DNA from: an uncultured Kiritimatiellota bacterium
GTDB lineage: Bacteria > Verrucomicrobiota > Kiritimatiellia > RFP12 > UBA1067
Assembly (NCBI GenBank): GCA_934635225.1
Contig: CAKTYZ010000002.1
Coordinates: 147,415-211,414, forward strand
Direction: 5' to 3'
Length of the DNA stretch: 64,000 nucleotides
The notes beneath the pieces are model-generated. The model saw only the letters and a list, made by a program, of their open reading frames with translations. It had not been told where the DNA came from and did not search any database. Shown here piece by piece: positions 40,599 to 49,298 of this stretch. The position numbers and the translations under genes were made by a program. Positions within the stretch are counted from its first letter, which is position 1, and the number at the start of each line of letters is the position of its first letter.

Positions 40599-41821
40599 AA
40601 ATCTTGCTTGTCCATAATTACTACGGTTCGTCTGCGCCGAGCGGCGAGAACAGGGTCTTCGCGGCGGAGAAGACCCTGCTGGAGAAACATGGCCACGCGG
40701 TTGCGGTTTACGTCCGCCACTCCGATGAGATACGCACAGGCGGGGCGATTCGGAGGATAGGAGGGAAAATCAAAGGCGCGTTGTGTACGGTCGGCAATCC
40801 TTTCGCCGCGCATGAGGTGGCGAAGGTCTGTCGTGCGTTCAAGCCGGACATCGTTCACTTCCACAACACGTTTCCGCTGATATCGCCATTGGCAATCCGC
40901 GCCGCGCATCGGTCAGGGGCGAAGGTGGTGATGACGCTGCACAATTATCGGACTGTCTGTGCCGCCGGTGTGCCGACGCGGAATGGCAAGGTGTGTACGG
41001 AATGCTTTCGGAGATCTGCACATTCGGCACGGGGTAGAAAAGGCAATTTATCTGTTTGGCCCGCGATCAGGCACAGATGCTATCGCGGCAGTCTGTTCGC
41101 GACGCTGCCCCTTGCGCTGAACATATGGCTCTATCGTAAGTCCTGGGCAAAATGGGTGGATCGGTTTATTGTCCTAAGCGAATTTCAGAAGACGGTCATG
41201 GAAGGATGCGGCTTCCCTGCGGAGAAGATTTCCGTGAAAGGCAATTTTGTTACCTCTAGGATTGAAGGAAATAGTTGTGAGAAAAAGAATCAGATTCTCT
41301 ATGTTGGAAGGCTGAGTGAGGAGAAGGGCATTAAGACGTTGCTTCACGCCTGGCGAAAGGTTGTAGGTCAAACGGACGGTGCAATCTTGTCAAAACTCGT
41401 CCTTGTTGGTGAAGGGAGACAGCGCGGCGAGTATGAGCGCCTATCCACAGGTTTGCCAGTTGAATTTGTTGGGCAAACGCCCCATAACGAGGTCGTGCGC
41501 ATGATGGCTGAATCGAAGGCCGTGGTGTTGCCGAGCGAATGCTGGGAGACGTTTGGCCTGACGGTCGTGGAGGGGATGCGGGCGGGGACTCCTCCCGTTG
41601 TCAGTAATCTCGGGGCCTTGCCGGACATCGTGTCGTCAGACTGCGGCGAGGTGTTCGAGGCGGGCAACGCCGAGTCGCTGGCGGCTGCGATCAGGAGCCT
41701 TCTTTCGCGCCAAGATTATGATGCCATGTGCACGGCGGCGCGGCACGAGGCCGAGGCAAGATATTCCGAAGATGCGAACTACGGGCGGCTGATGGAGATT
41801 TACGAGGCTGTACGGAAGTAA
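40595..41821 (+). CDS. Glycosyltransferase family 4-like
   Basis: A 408-residue GT-B enzyme: KILLVHNYYGSSAPSGENRV (acceptor-side Gly/Ser-rich loop), PDIVHFHNTFPLISPLAIRA, TLHNYRTVCAAGVPTRNGKV then C-x-x-C-type cysteines, QILYVGRLSEEKGIKTLLHA, and KAVVLPSECWETFGLTVVEG for the donor site. ATG overlaps the kinase-like gene by four bases. Last polysaccharide gene before the second cassette. Confidence 0.87.
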   Translation: MKILLVHNYYGSSAPSGENRVFAAEKTLLEKHGHAVAVYVRHSDEIRTGGAIRRIGGKIKGALCTVGNPFAAHEVAKVCRAFKPDIVHFHNTFPLISPLAIRAAHRSGAKVVMTLHNYRTVCAAGVPTRNGKVCTECFRRSAHSARGRKGNLSVWPAIRHRCYRGSLFATLPLALNIWLYRKSWAKWVDRFIVLSEFQKTVMEGCGFPAEKISVKGNFVTSRIEGNSCEKKNQILYVGRLSEEKGIKTLLHAWRKVVGQTDGAILSKLVLVGEGRQRGEYERLSTGLPVEFVGQTPHNEVVRMMAESKAVVLPSECWETFGLTVVEGMRAGTPPVVSNLGALPDIVSSDCGEVFEAGNAESLAAAIRSLLSRQDYDAMCTAARHEAEARYSEDANYGRLMEIYEAVRK

Positions 41822-42121
41822 GATCATCGGCTCGTGCAGGGAAGTGCGATGTGCCGGTGTTGCCAACGCTTCCGGATTTCAGGAGGTGATGCGGGAGGGG
41901 CGCAACTTGTTGCGACCGTTGCCCGTGTGCGGCGGACGCGATGAATCGCGTCCTTCCCGGAGCAAGGCAAGTTATAGGCAAGAGTTCGTGAAGGCCAAAC
42001 ACAACTCTACAACGGCTAAGACCAAAAATCGGGATAAGGGTAATCGGCCCGTTGGATTGACGCAACGACACAGTTTTGATATCATTTCTGCGTTATGTAG
42101 AATTCTACGGAATATTTAATT
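41822..42121. other. 300-bp gap with no convincing gene
   Basis: Contains a small inverted repeat GGACGCGATGAATCGCGTCC and a weak promoter TTGATA-16-TAGAAT (42076-42103) for the next gene. A 91-codon frame crosses it (41844-42119), but it has no plausible start site or family and ends within the promoter of the next gene. Confidence 0.5.
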
Positions 42122-43396
42122 ATGAGGATTGCGCGAGATGGTTATCTTGACCAAGTTAAGAAGTTCATGCATAATGGACTTGTGAAGGTCATTACCGGTA
42201 TACGCCGTTGCGGAAAGAGCTATTTCCTCTTTAACATCTTTTGTGACTATCTTCGTGGACAGGGCGTTGATTCGAGTCAGATCATCGAGATTCGCCTTGA
42301 TGAAGACGAATTTGAGCAATTGAGAAATCCGCGTAAGCTTTCTGAATATGTCAGGGCGCGGTTGTTGGCGGATGGACGGCAGATGTATGTGCTTATCGAC
42401 GAGATTCAAGAGTGTAAGCCCGTTGATGGCGACAGCGTGACATTTTATGATGTATTGAACACGCTCATGAAGAAAGCCGATGTCTATGTGACAGGATCGA
42501 ATTCGGAAATGCTGTCTGAAGATATCGCGACGAATTTCCGGGATCGCGGTACAATCATTCGCATGTGGCCACTTTCTTTTGCTGAATATTATCAAATTGG
42601 CGGAAAGGAGAAGGTTGACGCTTGGGAGGACTTTCTCGTTTGGGGCGGTATGCCGCTGGCCGTCTTGTCGCCTGACCAGAGTTCGCGTGAGACGTATCTC
42701 AAGAATCTCTTCAAACGGGTGTATTTTGCCGATATTGTCGAACGGTATTCGCTGAAGAACGACGTGGCTCTTGGCGCCGTTTGCGATGTAATGGCGAGTG
42801 CGGTTGGCGGCCTGACCAATGCCAAGCGCATCTCGGACACGCTGTCGACAGCGGCATCTTTGTCGACCTGTCCTCAGACGGTAGCCCGCTATCTTGACAT
42901 CTTCTGCCATTCTTTTCTTTTTGAAAAAGCATCTCGTTATGATGTGAAAGGACGAAAATATCTTGAAGGTTCGGCCAAGTATTATTGCGTTGATACGGGG
43001 CTTCGTAATGCGCGGCTGAATTTCCGTCAGATTGAACGAACGCATCTGATGGAGAATGTCATCTATTGTGAACTGCTGCGTCGTGGATATAATGTCGATG
43101 TGGGCGTTGTCCGGTCAATCGAGAAGGATGCAGGGGGAAAGAGCGTTCGCAAGGAGTTTGAAATCGATTTCGTTGTCAACTGCGGATTCAGACGTGTCTA
43201 CATTCAGTCGGCATTGAACATAGATGACCACGAGAAACTGGAGAATGAGGTTCGTCCATTCCGAAAGTCGGGTGATTTTTTCCGCCGTCTCGTCGTCACG
43301 GGGGGAAATGGGCGTCTTTGGCAGAATGAGGAGGGTGTTGTCTTTGTCGGTGTCATTCCGTTCTTGCTCGATTCGCGCATTGTCATGGGGGAGTAA
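42122..43396 (+). CDS. ATP-binding protein, AAA_14/DUF4143 type (copy 1)
   Basis: A 424-residue ATPase: VKVITGIRRCGKSYFLF is the Walker A (about 20-36), QMYVLIDEIQE the Walker B, VYVTGSNSEMLSEDIATNFR the sensor region with TGSNS. WPLSFAEYYQIGG and the C-terminal DUF4143 part follow (KYYCVDTGLRNARLNFRQIE, EFEIDFVVNCGFRRVYIQSA, which has the E-x-D/Q-x nuclease-like core). Proteins of this kind are very common, often in many copies, and their function is unknown. First gene of the second cassette. Confidence 0.85.
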   Translation: MRIARDGYLDQVKKFMHNGLVKVITGIRRCGKSYFLFNIFCDYLRGQGVDSSQIIEIRLDEDEFEQLRNPRKLSEYVRARLLADGRQMYVLIDEIQECKPVDGDSVTFYDVLNTLMKKADVYVTGSNSEMLSEDIATNFRDRGTIIRMWPLSFAEYYQIGGKEKVDAWEDFLVWGGMPLAVLSPDQSSRETYLKNLFKRVYFADIVERYSLKNDVALGAVCDVMASAVGGLTNAKRISDTLSTAASLSTCPQTVARYLDIFCHSFLFEKASRYDVKGRKYLEGSAKYYCVDTGLRNARLNFRQIERTHLMENVIYCELLRRGYNVDVGVVRSIEKDAGGKSVRKEFEIDFVVNCGFRRVYIQSALNIDDHEKLENEVRPFRKSGDFFRRLVVTGGNGRLWQNEEGVVFVGVIPFLLDSRIVMGE

Positions 43397-43512
43397 CCAT
43401 TTACAATGCCAATGGGCTATGAATTGTAGAAAGAGGGGGATTGGCGTGGACTTCACAGTCCGCACAATGTCAAGCAACCTTGTTTTTTGGGTTGATTCAA
43501 CTGCTGTCACCC

Positions 43513-43541
43513 TTGATTTCTGTCTGATATGATGTTATAAT
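43513..43541 (+). promoter_or_regulatory. sigma-70-type promoter of the second DUF4143 gene
   Basis: TTGATT at 43513-43518, 17 bp, TATAAT at 43536-43541. The string ACCTTGTTTTTTGG occurs both before (43478) and after (43543) it. Confidence 0.65.
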
Positions 43542-43571
43542 AACCTTGTTTTTTGGAATGTGTGGCGACAT

Positions 43572-44993
43572 ATGTTACGAAAACTCGATAAGAAATTAGA
43601 TTCTTGGGCGAAACGGCCGGGGCGGCATCCGCTGATTCTTCGCGGAGCGCGTCAGGTCGGCAAGACATACCTTGTTCGTGAACTTGGGAAACGGCTATTT
43701 AAAAACTATCTGGAATTGAATTTCGAGCAAGATGCGACCCTTTCGTCTCTTTTTGCCTCAAAGACGCCAGATGCGATTTGTGAACTTCTTTCCGTTAAGT
43801 TCTCAAAGGAAATTAGTGATGGCGAGACGCTGGTTTTCTTGGACGAACTGCAAGATGCGGAGGTCTGCGTATTAGAATCGCTCCGCTATTTCCATGAGCA
43901 GCGTCCGAATCTTCACATTGTCGCGGCGGGGTCGCTTCTTGAATTCATGCTGGACGGGAAAACGCGCGAGAAGCAGCGGCAAGACTTCCCGATGCCCGTG
44001 GGACGCATTGAGTATATGTATGTGCCGCCGCTTGATTTTGAGGAATTTCTGTTGGCGCTTGGAAAATCCGGGCTGGTCGCGTGGCTTGCTCGTTTCCAAC
44101 TCGGAGATGATGTGCCGGATGCGATTCATCAGGATTTGACGGGACTCGTGCGTAAGTATCTTGTTGTCGGCGGTATGCCAGCCGCTGTATCGGCCTATGT
44201 CCAGGGCGGCGCACGGGAAGCCGAGCGTGAGCAGCAGATGATTCTTTCGACATATCATGATGACTTCCCGAAGTATTCGAGTCGGATTCGGGCAGATTTG
44301 CTGCAGAAGGTGTTTGTGTCCGTGCCATTGATGTTGGGCCGGAAACTCATTTATACGCATCTCGTCGAAGGAGAAAAATCAAGGGATCTCTCGGCTGCAT
44401 ATGATCTTCTGCGGCTGGCCAGAGTGGTGGCGAAAGTTCGGCATGTGCCCGCAAATGGCATACCGATTGGGTATGGCGCAGACGATCGGAACTTCAAGCC
44501 GCTGTTCCTTGATGCGGGGCTTGCTTGTCGCGTACTGGGTTTGAAGATGACGGATTTTCTCGATGGAGAAGAGGCAATCCTTGAAAACCGGGGCGGGATC
44601 TGTGAGCAGTTTGTTGGGCAGCATTTGATGTTTGCGGGTGAGGAGTACGAGGAGCCGGCGGCTTATTGCTGGATGCGTGAGGAGCCGAGCTCAACGGCGG
44701 AGGTCGATTACTTGGTGCAGTGCGGGAATAGCCTTGTCCCCGTGGAGGTCAAAAGCGGAAGTGGCGGGAAAATGAAGGGCTTGCTGATCTTTTTGAATGA
44801 CAAGCATCGCGATTTTGCGGTTCGCTTCAATTTGGATTGTCCGTCTTATATTCCAGATGCAGAGGCAAAGGATTCCAAGGGGAGGGAATGCCGATATGCG
44901 TTGCTGTCTCTTCCGTTGTATTTCATTTGCCAACTTGACCGTCTGATTCGCTTTGCGATCGCAAAGCGCGAGATGCGCATCCGTCCAGAATAA
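43572..44993 (+). CDS. ATP-binding protein, AAA_14/DUF4143 type (copy 2)
   Basis: A 473-residue protein, only distantly similar to copy 1. Walker A LILRGARQVGKTYLVRELGK (about 25-44), Walker B TLVFLDELQDAE, sensor HIVAAGSLLEF, and a C-terminal DUF4143/restriction-like part with EEPSSTAEVDYLVQCGNSLV and PVEVKSGSGGKMKGL, the PD-(D/E)xK-like E-V-D...E-V-K. ATG 43572 chosen; a GTG 12 bases upstream is possible. Own promoter. The protein is not frameshifted and looks functional; role unknown. Confidence 0.86.
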   Translation: MLRKLDKKLDSWAKRPGRHPLILRGARQVGKTYLVRELGKRLFKNYLELNFEQDATLSSLFASKTPDAICELLSVKFSKEISDGETLVFLDELQDAEVCVLESLRYFHEQRPNLHIVAAGSLLEFMLDGKTREKQRQDFPMPVGRIEYMYVPPLDFEEFLLALGKSGLVAWLARFQLGDDVPDAIHQDLTGLVRKYLVVGGMPAAVSAYVQGGAREAEREQQMILSTYHDDFPKYSSRIRADLLQKVFVSVPLMLGRKLIYTHLVEGEKSRDLSAAYDLLRLARVVAKVRHVPANGIPIGYGADDRNFKPLFLDAGLACRVLGLKMTDFLDGEEAILENRGGICEQFVGQHLMFAGEEYEEPAAYCWMREEPSSTAEVDYLVQCGNSLVPVEVKSGSGGKMKGLLIFLNDKHRDFAVRFNLDCPSYIPDAEAKDSKGRECRYALLSLPLYFICQLDRLIRFAIAKREMRIRPE

Positions 44994-45091
44994 CGGAAGA
45001 ATGGGAAATGGGATGGGGCGACCGTGTAGATTGGGAGGGTCGTGAGCGGGGGAGAGATGGGATTAGCCGTTTGGGAGGAATCGGGAAGGAG

Positions 45092-46183
45092 ATGAATAAG
45101 AGAGCTAAATTGGAGAAATATAAGCAGGATCTGGTCAAGTTGTTTCGTCGGTCACGATGGTTGATGGCGGATTCTGAAGAAGAGAAGACGCGAATGCGAT
45201 CAACGATGGAATGCCCAGTTAAAACACTGACATTGTATCGGTATATGCCGGTAAACGAATATACTCTTCTTGATCTTCAATTGGGACGGTTGACGTTGAC
45301 AGATCCGAATTTGTTCAATGATCCATACGATTCTCTGTTATATATTGACAGCGAGTCGGCTTGTTCGTCAATAAGGAACTTCACATTAGAGGACTTCAAG
45401 GGGCAAATTGCACTTGTGCGTAAAGGGTCGCCATTTCCATCGGAATGCGACGTAGGGCAACTCAAGTTATATGAAGCATTGGCAAGGCTTCCTGATGAAT
45501 CATTGGAACGGGAGATATATCCACGATATAGGGAAATCCAGCGACTAGGATTGCAGAGTCTGCTTGATTATCCAAAGAAAATGAGGGGGCGGGTGCGAGT
45601 CGGATGTCTGAGCGAGCGGTGTGATTCCGCTCCAATGTGGGCGCACTATGCTGATTTGGGGCGAGGCATTTGTGTGCAATATGAAGTTGCGGTACAGATT
45701 GGAGTGCCGATTAAGGGACAGGATCTTGGTCGAGACCTAACACTCTCGGTTCTACCGGTTCTCTATTCAAAACAGAGGTATAATGCGACTCATCTTGTTC
45801 AGGAAGCTGCGCAAGAGGATATGGCGGCTCATGCTGGTGTCTTGCAGGAACTCGATATAAGTCATTTTGATTGCCTTTCCTCATATAAGCTAACCGCTTT
45901 TAAGTCCAATGATTGGTCGTATGAGAAAGAGTGGCGTGTATTCGTTTCGGCTTTCACGCCCAATGACCCGTCCCGAGTCAGTATTCCAGTTTACAATGTC
46001 ACGGGTGTTATTCTCGGGCATGCAATATCCATTGAGAAGACGGCACTCGTTATGCGAATGGTTGAAGATTTAATTAGAGCGCGTCAAATTCCAATTGCGT
46101 TGAGACGTATAAAGGTAAACTCGTGCAGTAAGCAGTATTGTTTGAGTGCGCTTGATTTGTCGACTGAAGATAGGAAATCCTGA
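45092..46183 (+). CDS. DUF2971-family protein
   Basis: A 363-residue soluble protein: TLYRYMPVNEYTLLDLQLGR and LTLTDPNLFNDPYDSLL near the start, and the core VGCLSERCDSAPMWAHYADL then GRGICVQYEV, with EKEWRVFV later. These are the invariant pieces of the DUF2971 family (F-N-D-P-x-D, S-x-x-x-x-x-x-M-W-x-H-Y-x-x-x-H/R-G-x-C, E-W-R). Function unknown; the family is common in accessory and phage-related islands. ATG 45092 follows GGGAGG; the frame is open 28 codons further upstream. Confidence 0.83.
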   Translation: MNKRAKLEKYKQDLVKLFRRSRWLMADSEEEKTRMRSTMECPVKTLTLYRYMPVNEYTLLDLQLGRLTLTDPNLFNDPYDSLLYIDSESACSSIRNFTLEDFKGQIALVRKGSPFPSECDVGQLKLYEALARLPDESLEREIYPRYREIQRLGLQSLLDYPKKMRGRVRVGCLSERCDSAPMWAHYADLGRGICVQYEVAVQIGVPIKGQDLGRDLTLSVLPVLYSKQRYNATHLVQEAAQEDMAAHAGVLQELDISHFDCLSSYKLTAFKSNDWSYEKEWRVFVSAFTPNDPSRVSIPVYNVTGVILGHAISIEKTALVMRMVEDLIRARQIPIALRRIKVNSCSKQYCLSALDLSTEDRKS

Positions 46184-46237
46184 ATTGACGTACTTCATAT
46201 CAAACAGCGCATGGTTTCACGTGATAGAATCTCATCG

Positions 46238-46311
46238 ATCATTCCGTAGATGATCACAGTCCACATATTATAATAAGTGGGCTATCCGAGCGCGGCGAAA
46301 AAGTGTATACT
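46238..46311 (+). promoter_or_regulatory. Promoter region of the ArsR-like gene with two inverted repeats
   Basis: TATACT (46306-46311) is nine bases before the ATG, so the transcript is nearly leaderless. Upstream lies GATCAT-7-ATGATC (46238-46255) and an imperfect palindrome AGTCCACATATTATAATAAG then TGGGCT (46258-46283), which matches the 32-bp palindrome at 46879-46910. Likely operator for the ArsR-like protein. Confidence 0.6.
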
Positions 46312-46319
46312 ATACGCAT

Positions 46320-46928
46320 ATGGCAACTGTACCCGAACTTTGCAAGCTCCTGAACAATCCGCTTCGTCTGAAGATGCTGACGCGCGTGTATGCGTCACGC
46401 GACGGCGTGAATGTCGGCATTCTTGCCGATGAGATGCTGAACGAGGGCTTGAACCAGTCGGGCGTGAGTCAATACCTCAAGCAGTTGGAGCATCTTGGCG
46501 TCATCCGGCGGGAACGGGCCGGTCGCTACGTGAACTATTATGCGGATTGTACGAATTGCGATTCGCGAGTTGCAGAAGCCGTTCGTCTGATTGTTGGGCG
46601 CGTAAGGTCAAATGGTGAGATGTCTTTCACCTGTTTCTTTGGTGTGTTGATGAATCCGTTCCGTGCCGCAGTCATTACCTATCTTGCCGCAGGGAATGCG
46701 GGTGACCCCGTATCCATCTGCACGGCATTTGGCCATCAGCGTAAGTATCTGCGTCGCGATCTGCAAATGGCACTAGACGAGGGCCTGCTGGCGGTGGATG
46801 ATTCAAGCGAGATTTTGGGTGTTTATTCGTATGTAAAGCCAACCGATGCGCTTGTTGCCACACTCGTGCGTCTTTGCGAACGGCCCACTTATTATAATAA
46901 GTGGGCCGTTGGGGGGCAGGACGAATGA
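46320..46928 (+). CDS. ArsR-like winged-helix regulator
   Basis: A 202-residue protein with an N-terminal winged helix: VPELCKLLNNPLRLKMLTRV, LNQSGVSQYLKQLEHLGVIR (recognition helix), then RRERAGRYVNYYADC (wing). This is the ArsR/SmtB pattern. A CTNCDS segment at 76-81 could bind metal but is not a classical ArsR metal site. The C-terminal half (GVLMNPFRAAVITYLAAGNA) repeats a winged-helix-like sequence, so the protein may be a two-wing fusion. Its last codons (PTYYNKWAVGG) are written over a perfect 32-bp palindrome. Probably controls itself and the AlbA-type ATPase gene downstream. Confidence 0.8.
   Translation: MATVPELCKLLNNPLRLKMLTRVYASRDGVNVGILADEMLNEGLNQSGVSQYLKQLEHLGVIRRERAGRYVNYYADCTNCDSRVAEAVRLIVGRVRSNGEMSFTCFFGVLMNPFRAAVITYLAAGNAGDPVSICTAFGHQRKYLRRDLQMALDEGLLAVDDSSEILGVYSYVKPTDALVATLVRLCERPTYYNKWAVGGQDE
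46879..46910. promoter_or_regulatory. Perfect 32-bp palindrome (putative operator)
   Basis: AACGGCCCACTTATTA followed directly by its reverse complement TAATAAGTGGGCCGTT, no loop. It lies in the 3' end of the ArsR-like gene, 116 bp before the AlbA-type gene. A close copy is in the ArsR-like promoter (46258-46283). Confidence 0.75.
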
Positions 46929-47025
46929 CTCTTGGTGGAGGTCGGAAATGATGCTCGGAAAGTTGACGAATGGACGGCTATCCGCCCTGCGCGGCGGTTT
47001 GGTATGATTCACGTTTGAAAGCGAG

Positions 47026-48486
47026 ATGTGTGACATGCTGATTGATGACATACGACAAGGCGAGTCGGCGGAACTTGAGCTGAAGCGCGTGCCGAACGAG
47101 CAGTCGGAGCGGTGGCTCAAGACGGTCGTCGCCTTTGCGAACTGCAAAGGCGGGCGCATCGTGTTTGGTGCCACGGATGCACGGGACGTCATCGGCTTGA
47201 CGGGCGATTTGTATGCGCTACGCGATGCCATCGTAGACCGGATTGCGGATGCCTGTTCGCCGATGCCGGATGTCGCCGTTGACATTGTGAATGTCGAGGG
47301 GCGAGAGGTTTTGGAACTGTCGGTTACCCAAGGGCGGCAGTGTCCCTATTTTCTACGGCCACAAGGCGACACGGACGGTGTTTATGTCCGATATGACGCA
47401 ACGACGCGGAAGGCCGATCCGGCGACGCTTCAGGAACTGCGTCTGGATGGCGCCGGGAAAGGCTATGATTCGGTCGTGTGTCGTGGGCTGAAGATTGTCG
47501 ATGCGGATGTTCGGGCCTTGTGCGCCCGCCTGTATGCGGAGGCGGTCGAGAATGCGCCAGCGGGTGCCGACCGCTCTCTTGTCAAACCAGTCACAGTCCG
47601 CCAACTCGTGAAGTGGGGCGTTTTGATCCAGCGCGCGCGGGAGAATGTGCCCAGCAATGCCTATGCGTTGCTGACGGGCGATGATCGTCTGGCGACGACG
47701 GTCAAGTGCGCGTTGTTCAAGGGTGCGGACCGAGCCGTCTTCCTGGATCGCCATCCGATCGATGGCTCGGTGATTGATCAGGTCAATGAGTCGTTTAAAT
47801 GGGTGCTGTCGAAACTTAACCTGTCCGCGCGGTTTGATGGGCTCAAAAGGGTGGATGTCTATGAGATTCCGCCGGAAGCCATCCGCGAATTGATCGTGAA
47901 CGCGGTCGTGCATCGGACGTATGTGGATGGCGCGTCGAGTCCGATCTCAATTGCGCTTTATGACGACCGATTGGAAATCACGTCGCCAGGCGGGCTGCCG
48001 CGTGGCATGACGGTATCCAAGATGTTGGCGGGGCATTCGGAATGTCGCAACAAGGCGTTGGCCGCAGTATTCGCCTATATGTTCTTGATTGAGAACTGGG
48101 GGAGTGGCCTGTTGCGCGTTCAGCGAGCCTTGCGCGAGGCTGGGCTTCCGCCACTGGAGGTGCAGGATTTCGGCAATTCGATTCGCCTGATCGTGAAACG
48201 CGGACACGCGAATCATGTTGGGGACAATAGGGGGGACAATAGGGGGGACAATAGGGGGGACAATAGGGGGGACAATCCGTTGTTGTCCTTGCCGGACGAG
48301 CAGCGCCGGATCTGTGACATCTTGAAGGGAAATCCAAAGATCTCGATTCGGAAGATGGCCGAGATCCTGGGGATTCGGAAGAACACGCTCGACAAGCAGC
48401 TTTCGGCGTTGAAGGCAAAAGGCTTCATCGAAAGAAGAAATGGGACACGAGGCAGTTGGCAGGTGATCCTGTCGCCTCGCGATTGA
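47026..48486 (+). CDS. Schlafen/AlbA_2-type ATP-binding transcriptional regulator
   Basis: A 486-residue protein: AlbA_2 domain with ESAELELKRVPNEQSERWLK and AFANCKGGRIVFGATD (about 12-55). A middle region leads to a GHKL-like ATP-binding part, AIRELIVNAVVHRTYVDGAS then ITSPGGLPRGMTVSKM (N and G boxes). GSGLLRVQRALREAGLPP follows, then five GDN repeats in a linker, and a C-terminal winged helix (KISIRKMAEILGIRKNTLDK). Such proteins are common accessory regulators, also called putative DNA-binding or Schlafen-type. It follows the ArsR-like gene and its palindrome. The linker repeat can vary in length. Confidence 0.85.
   Translation: MCDMLIDDIRQGESAELELKRVPNEQSERWLKTVVAFANCKGGRIVFGATDARDVIGLTGDLYALRDAIVDRIADACSPMPDVAVDIVNVEGREVLELSVTQGRQCPYFLRPQGDTDGVYVRYDATTRKADPATLQELRLDGAGKGYDSVVCRGLKIVDADVRALCARLYAEAVENAPAGADRSLVKPVTVRQLVKWGVLIQRARENVPSNAYALLTGDDRLATTVKCALFKGADRAVFLDRHPIDGSVIDQVNESFKWVLSKLNLSARFDGLKRVDVYEIPPEAIRELIVNAVVHRTYVDGASSPISIALYDDRLEITSPGGLPRGMTVSKMLAGHSECRNKALAAVFAYMFLIENWGSGLLRVQRALREAGLPPLEVQDFGNSIRLIVKRGHANHVGDNRGDNRGDNRGDNRGDNPLLSLPDEQRRICDILKGNPKISIRKMAEILGIRKNTLDKQLSALKAKGFIERRNGTRGSWQVILSPRD
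48220..48279 (+). repeat. 12-bp tandem repeat in the regulator linker
   Basis: Four exact GGGGACAATAGG units and a partial fifth (GGGGACAATCCG), read as GDNR repeats. Length is divisible by three, so unit changes keep the frame. Confidence 0.9.
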
Positions 48487-48575
48487 AATGTTTTACGTCA
48501 ATAGGATCAGAGGTTCTTGAATTTGGTGGCGGCAGTCGGAATCCGGGTAATTTGACTTATGAGAGCTGAAGTGCC

Positions 48576-49298
48576 ATGAGAATTTTCACTTCCTATAAGC
48601 CGTTTGCCGGGCGGGTCGGCGAGATCCAGGCGCGGGCGCGCGAAAACTGGAAGTCGCGCTTTCCGAACGCTGAGATTGCAGATGTGCAAGGCGAATCAGG
48701 TCCGCCGGACTTCGCACAGATTGCGGCACGGGCATCGGCAGGCGAGATTGCACTTTATTGCAATGGCGACATTCTCTTTGAATCGGGCGTTGAGACGGTT
48801 CTGTCAAATCTGCCGGACGGTGACTTCCTCGCCGTCGGCCAGCGGATCGACTGGCTGGAGGACGGTACGCGTGAGCGGCATCGTCCGAGCGGCATGGACT
48901 ATTTCTTCTTCCGCGGCGGAATGTTCGCCGATTTGCCGCCGACAGTCGTCGGGCGAGCCTACTACGATTCGGCCCTCATCGCGTGGGCGTTGCGGAAGGG
49001 CGTGCCCGTCATCGACTTGACGCCTGTCCTGAAAGTCGTGCACCAGTGGCATGACTATGGACACGTGAAGGACGGACGCAAAGGCGTGTTTGCCGGAACA
49101 GACGCTCGCGCCAACAAGGCGAACAACAACTTGCCGCATTTCGGCCCGCACATAGCAGACGCGGGATTCATGATGACACGAGAGGGGAAGATCGTCCCGA
49201 ACGTACGATTGGGCAGATTGCGGCGGTCGGGGCGCTGGGGCCTGTGGAATGTGCTGACGCGCGGCGGACGTCTTTGGAATCGGTGGTGGCCATGGTAA
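48576..49298 (+). CDS. Glycosyltransferase-like protein, small GT-A type
   Basis: A 240-residue protein starting MRIFTSYKPFAGRVGEIQAR. It has a central IALYCNGDILFESGVETVLS, a D-x-D-like GD acceptor that resembles GT-A enzymes, and MDYFFFRGGMFADLPPTVVG with a C-terminal VVHQWHDYGH. Recurs as a hypothetical glycosyltransferase in LPS and polysaccharide clusters, but I cannot name a CAZy family. A ribosome site is not obvious. It overlaps the next gene by seven bases and resumes the polysaccharide genes after the second cassette. Confidence 0.6.
   Translation: MRIFTSYKPFAGRVGEIQARARENWKSRFPNAEIADVQGESGPPDFAQIAARASAGEIALYCNGDILFESGVETVLSNLPDGDFLAVGQRIDWLEDGTRERHRPSGMDYFFFRGGMFADLPPTVVGRAYYDSALIAWALRKGVPVIDLTPVLKVVHQWHDYGHVKDGRKGVFAGTDARANKANNNLPHFGPHIADAGFMMTREGKIVPNVRLGRLRRSGRWGLWNVLTRGGRLWNRWWPW

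Noticed and set aside
41844..42119. 91-codon frame in the gap after the last GT4 gene
   Set aside because: Low-complexity basic peptide, no family, runs through the promoter of the next gene.
48220..48279. Tandem repeat as an origin or iteron
   Set aside because: It lies within a coding frame and encodes a regular linker; no other origin features are present.
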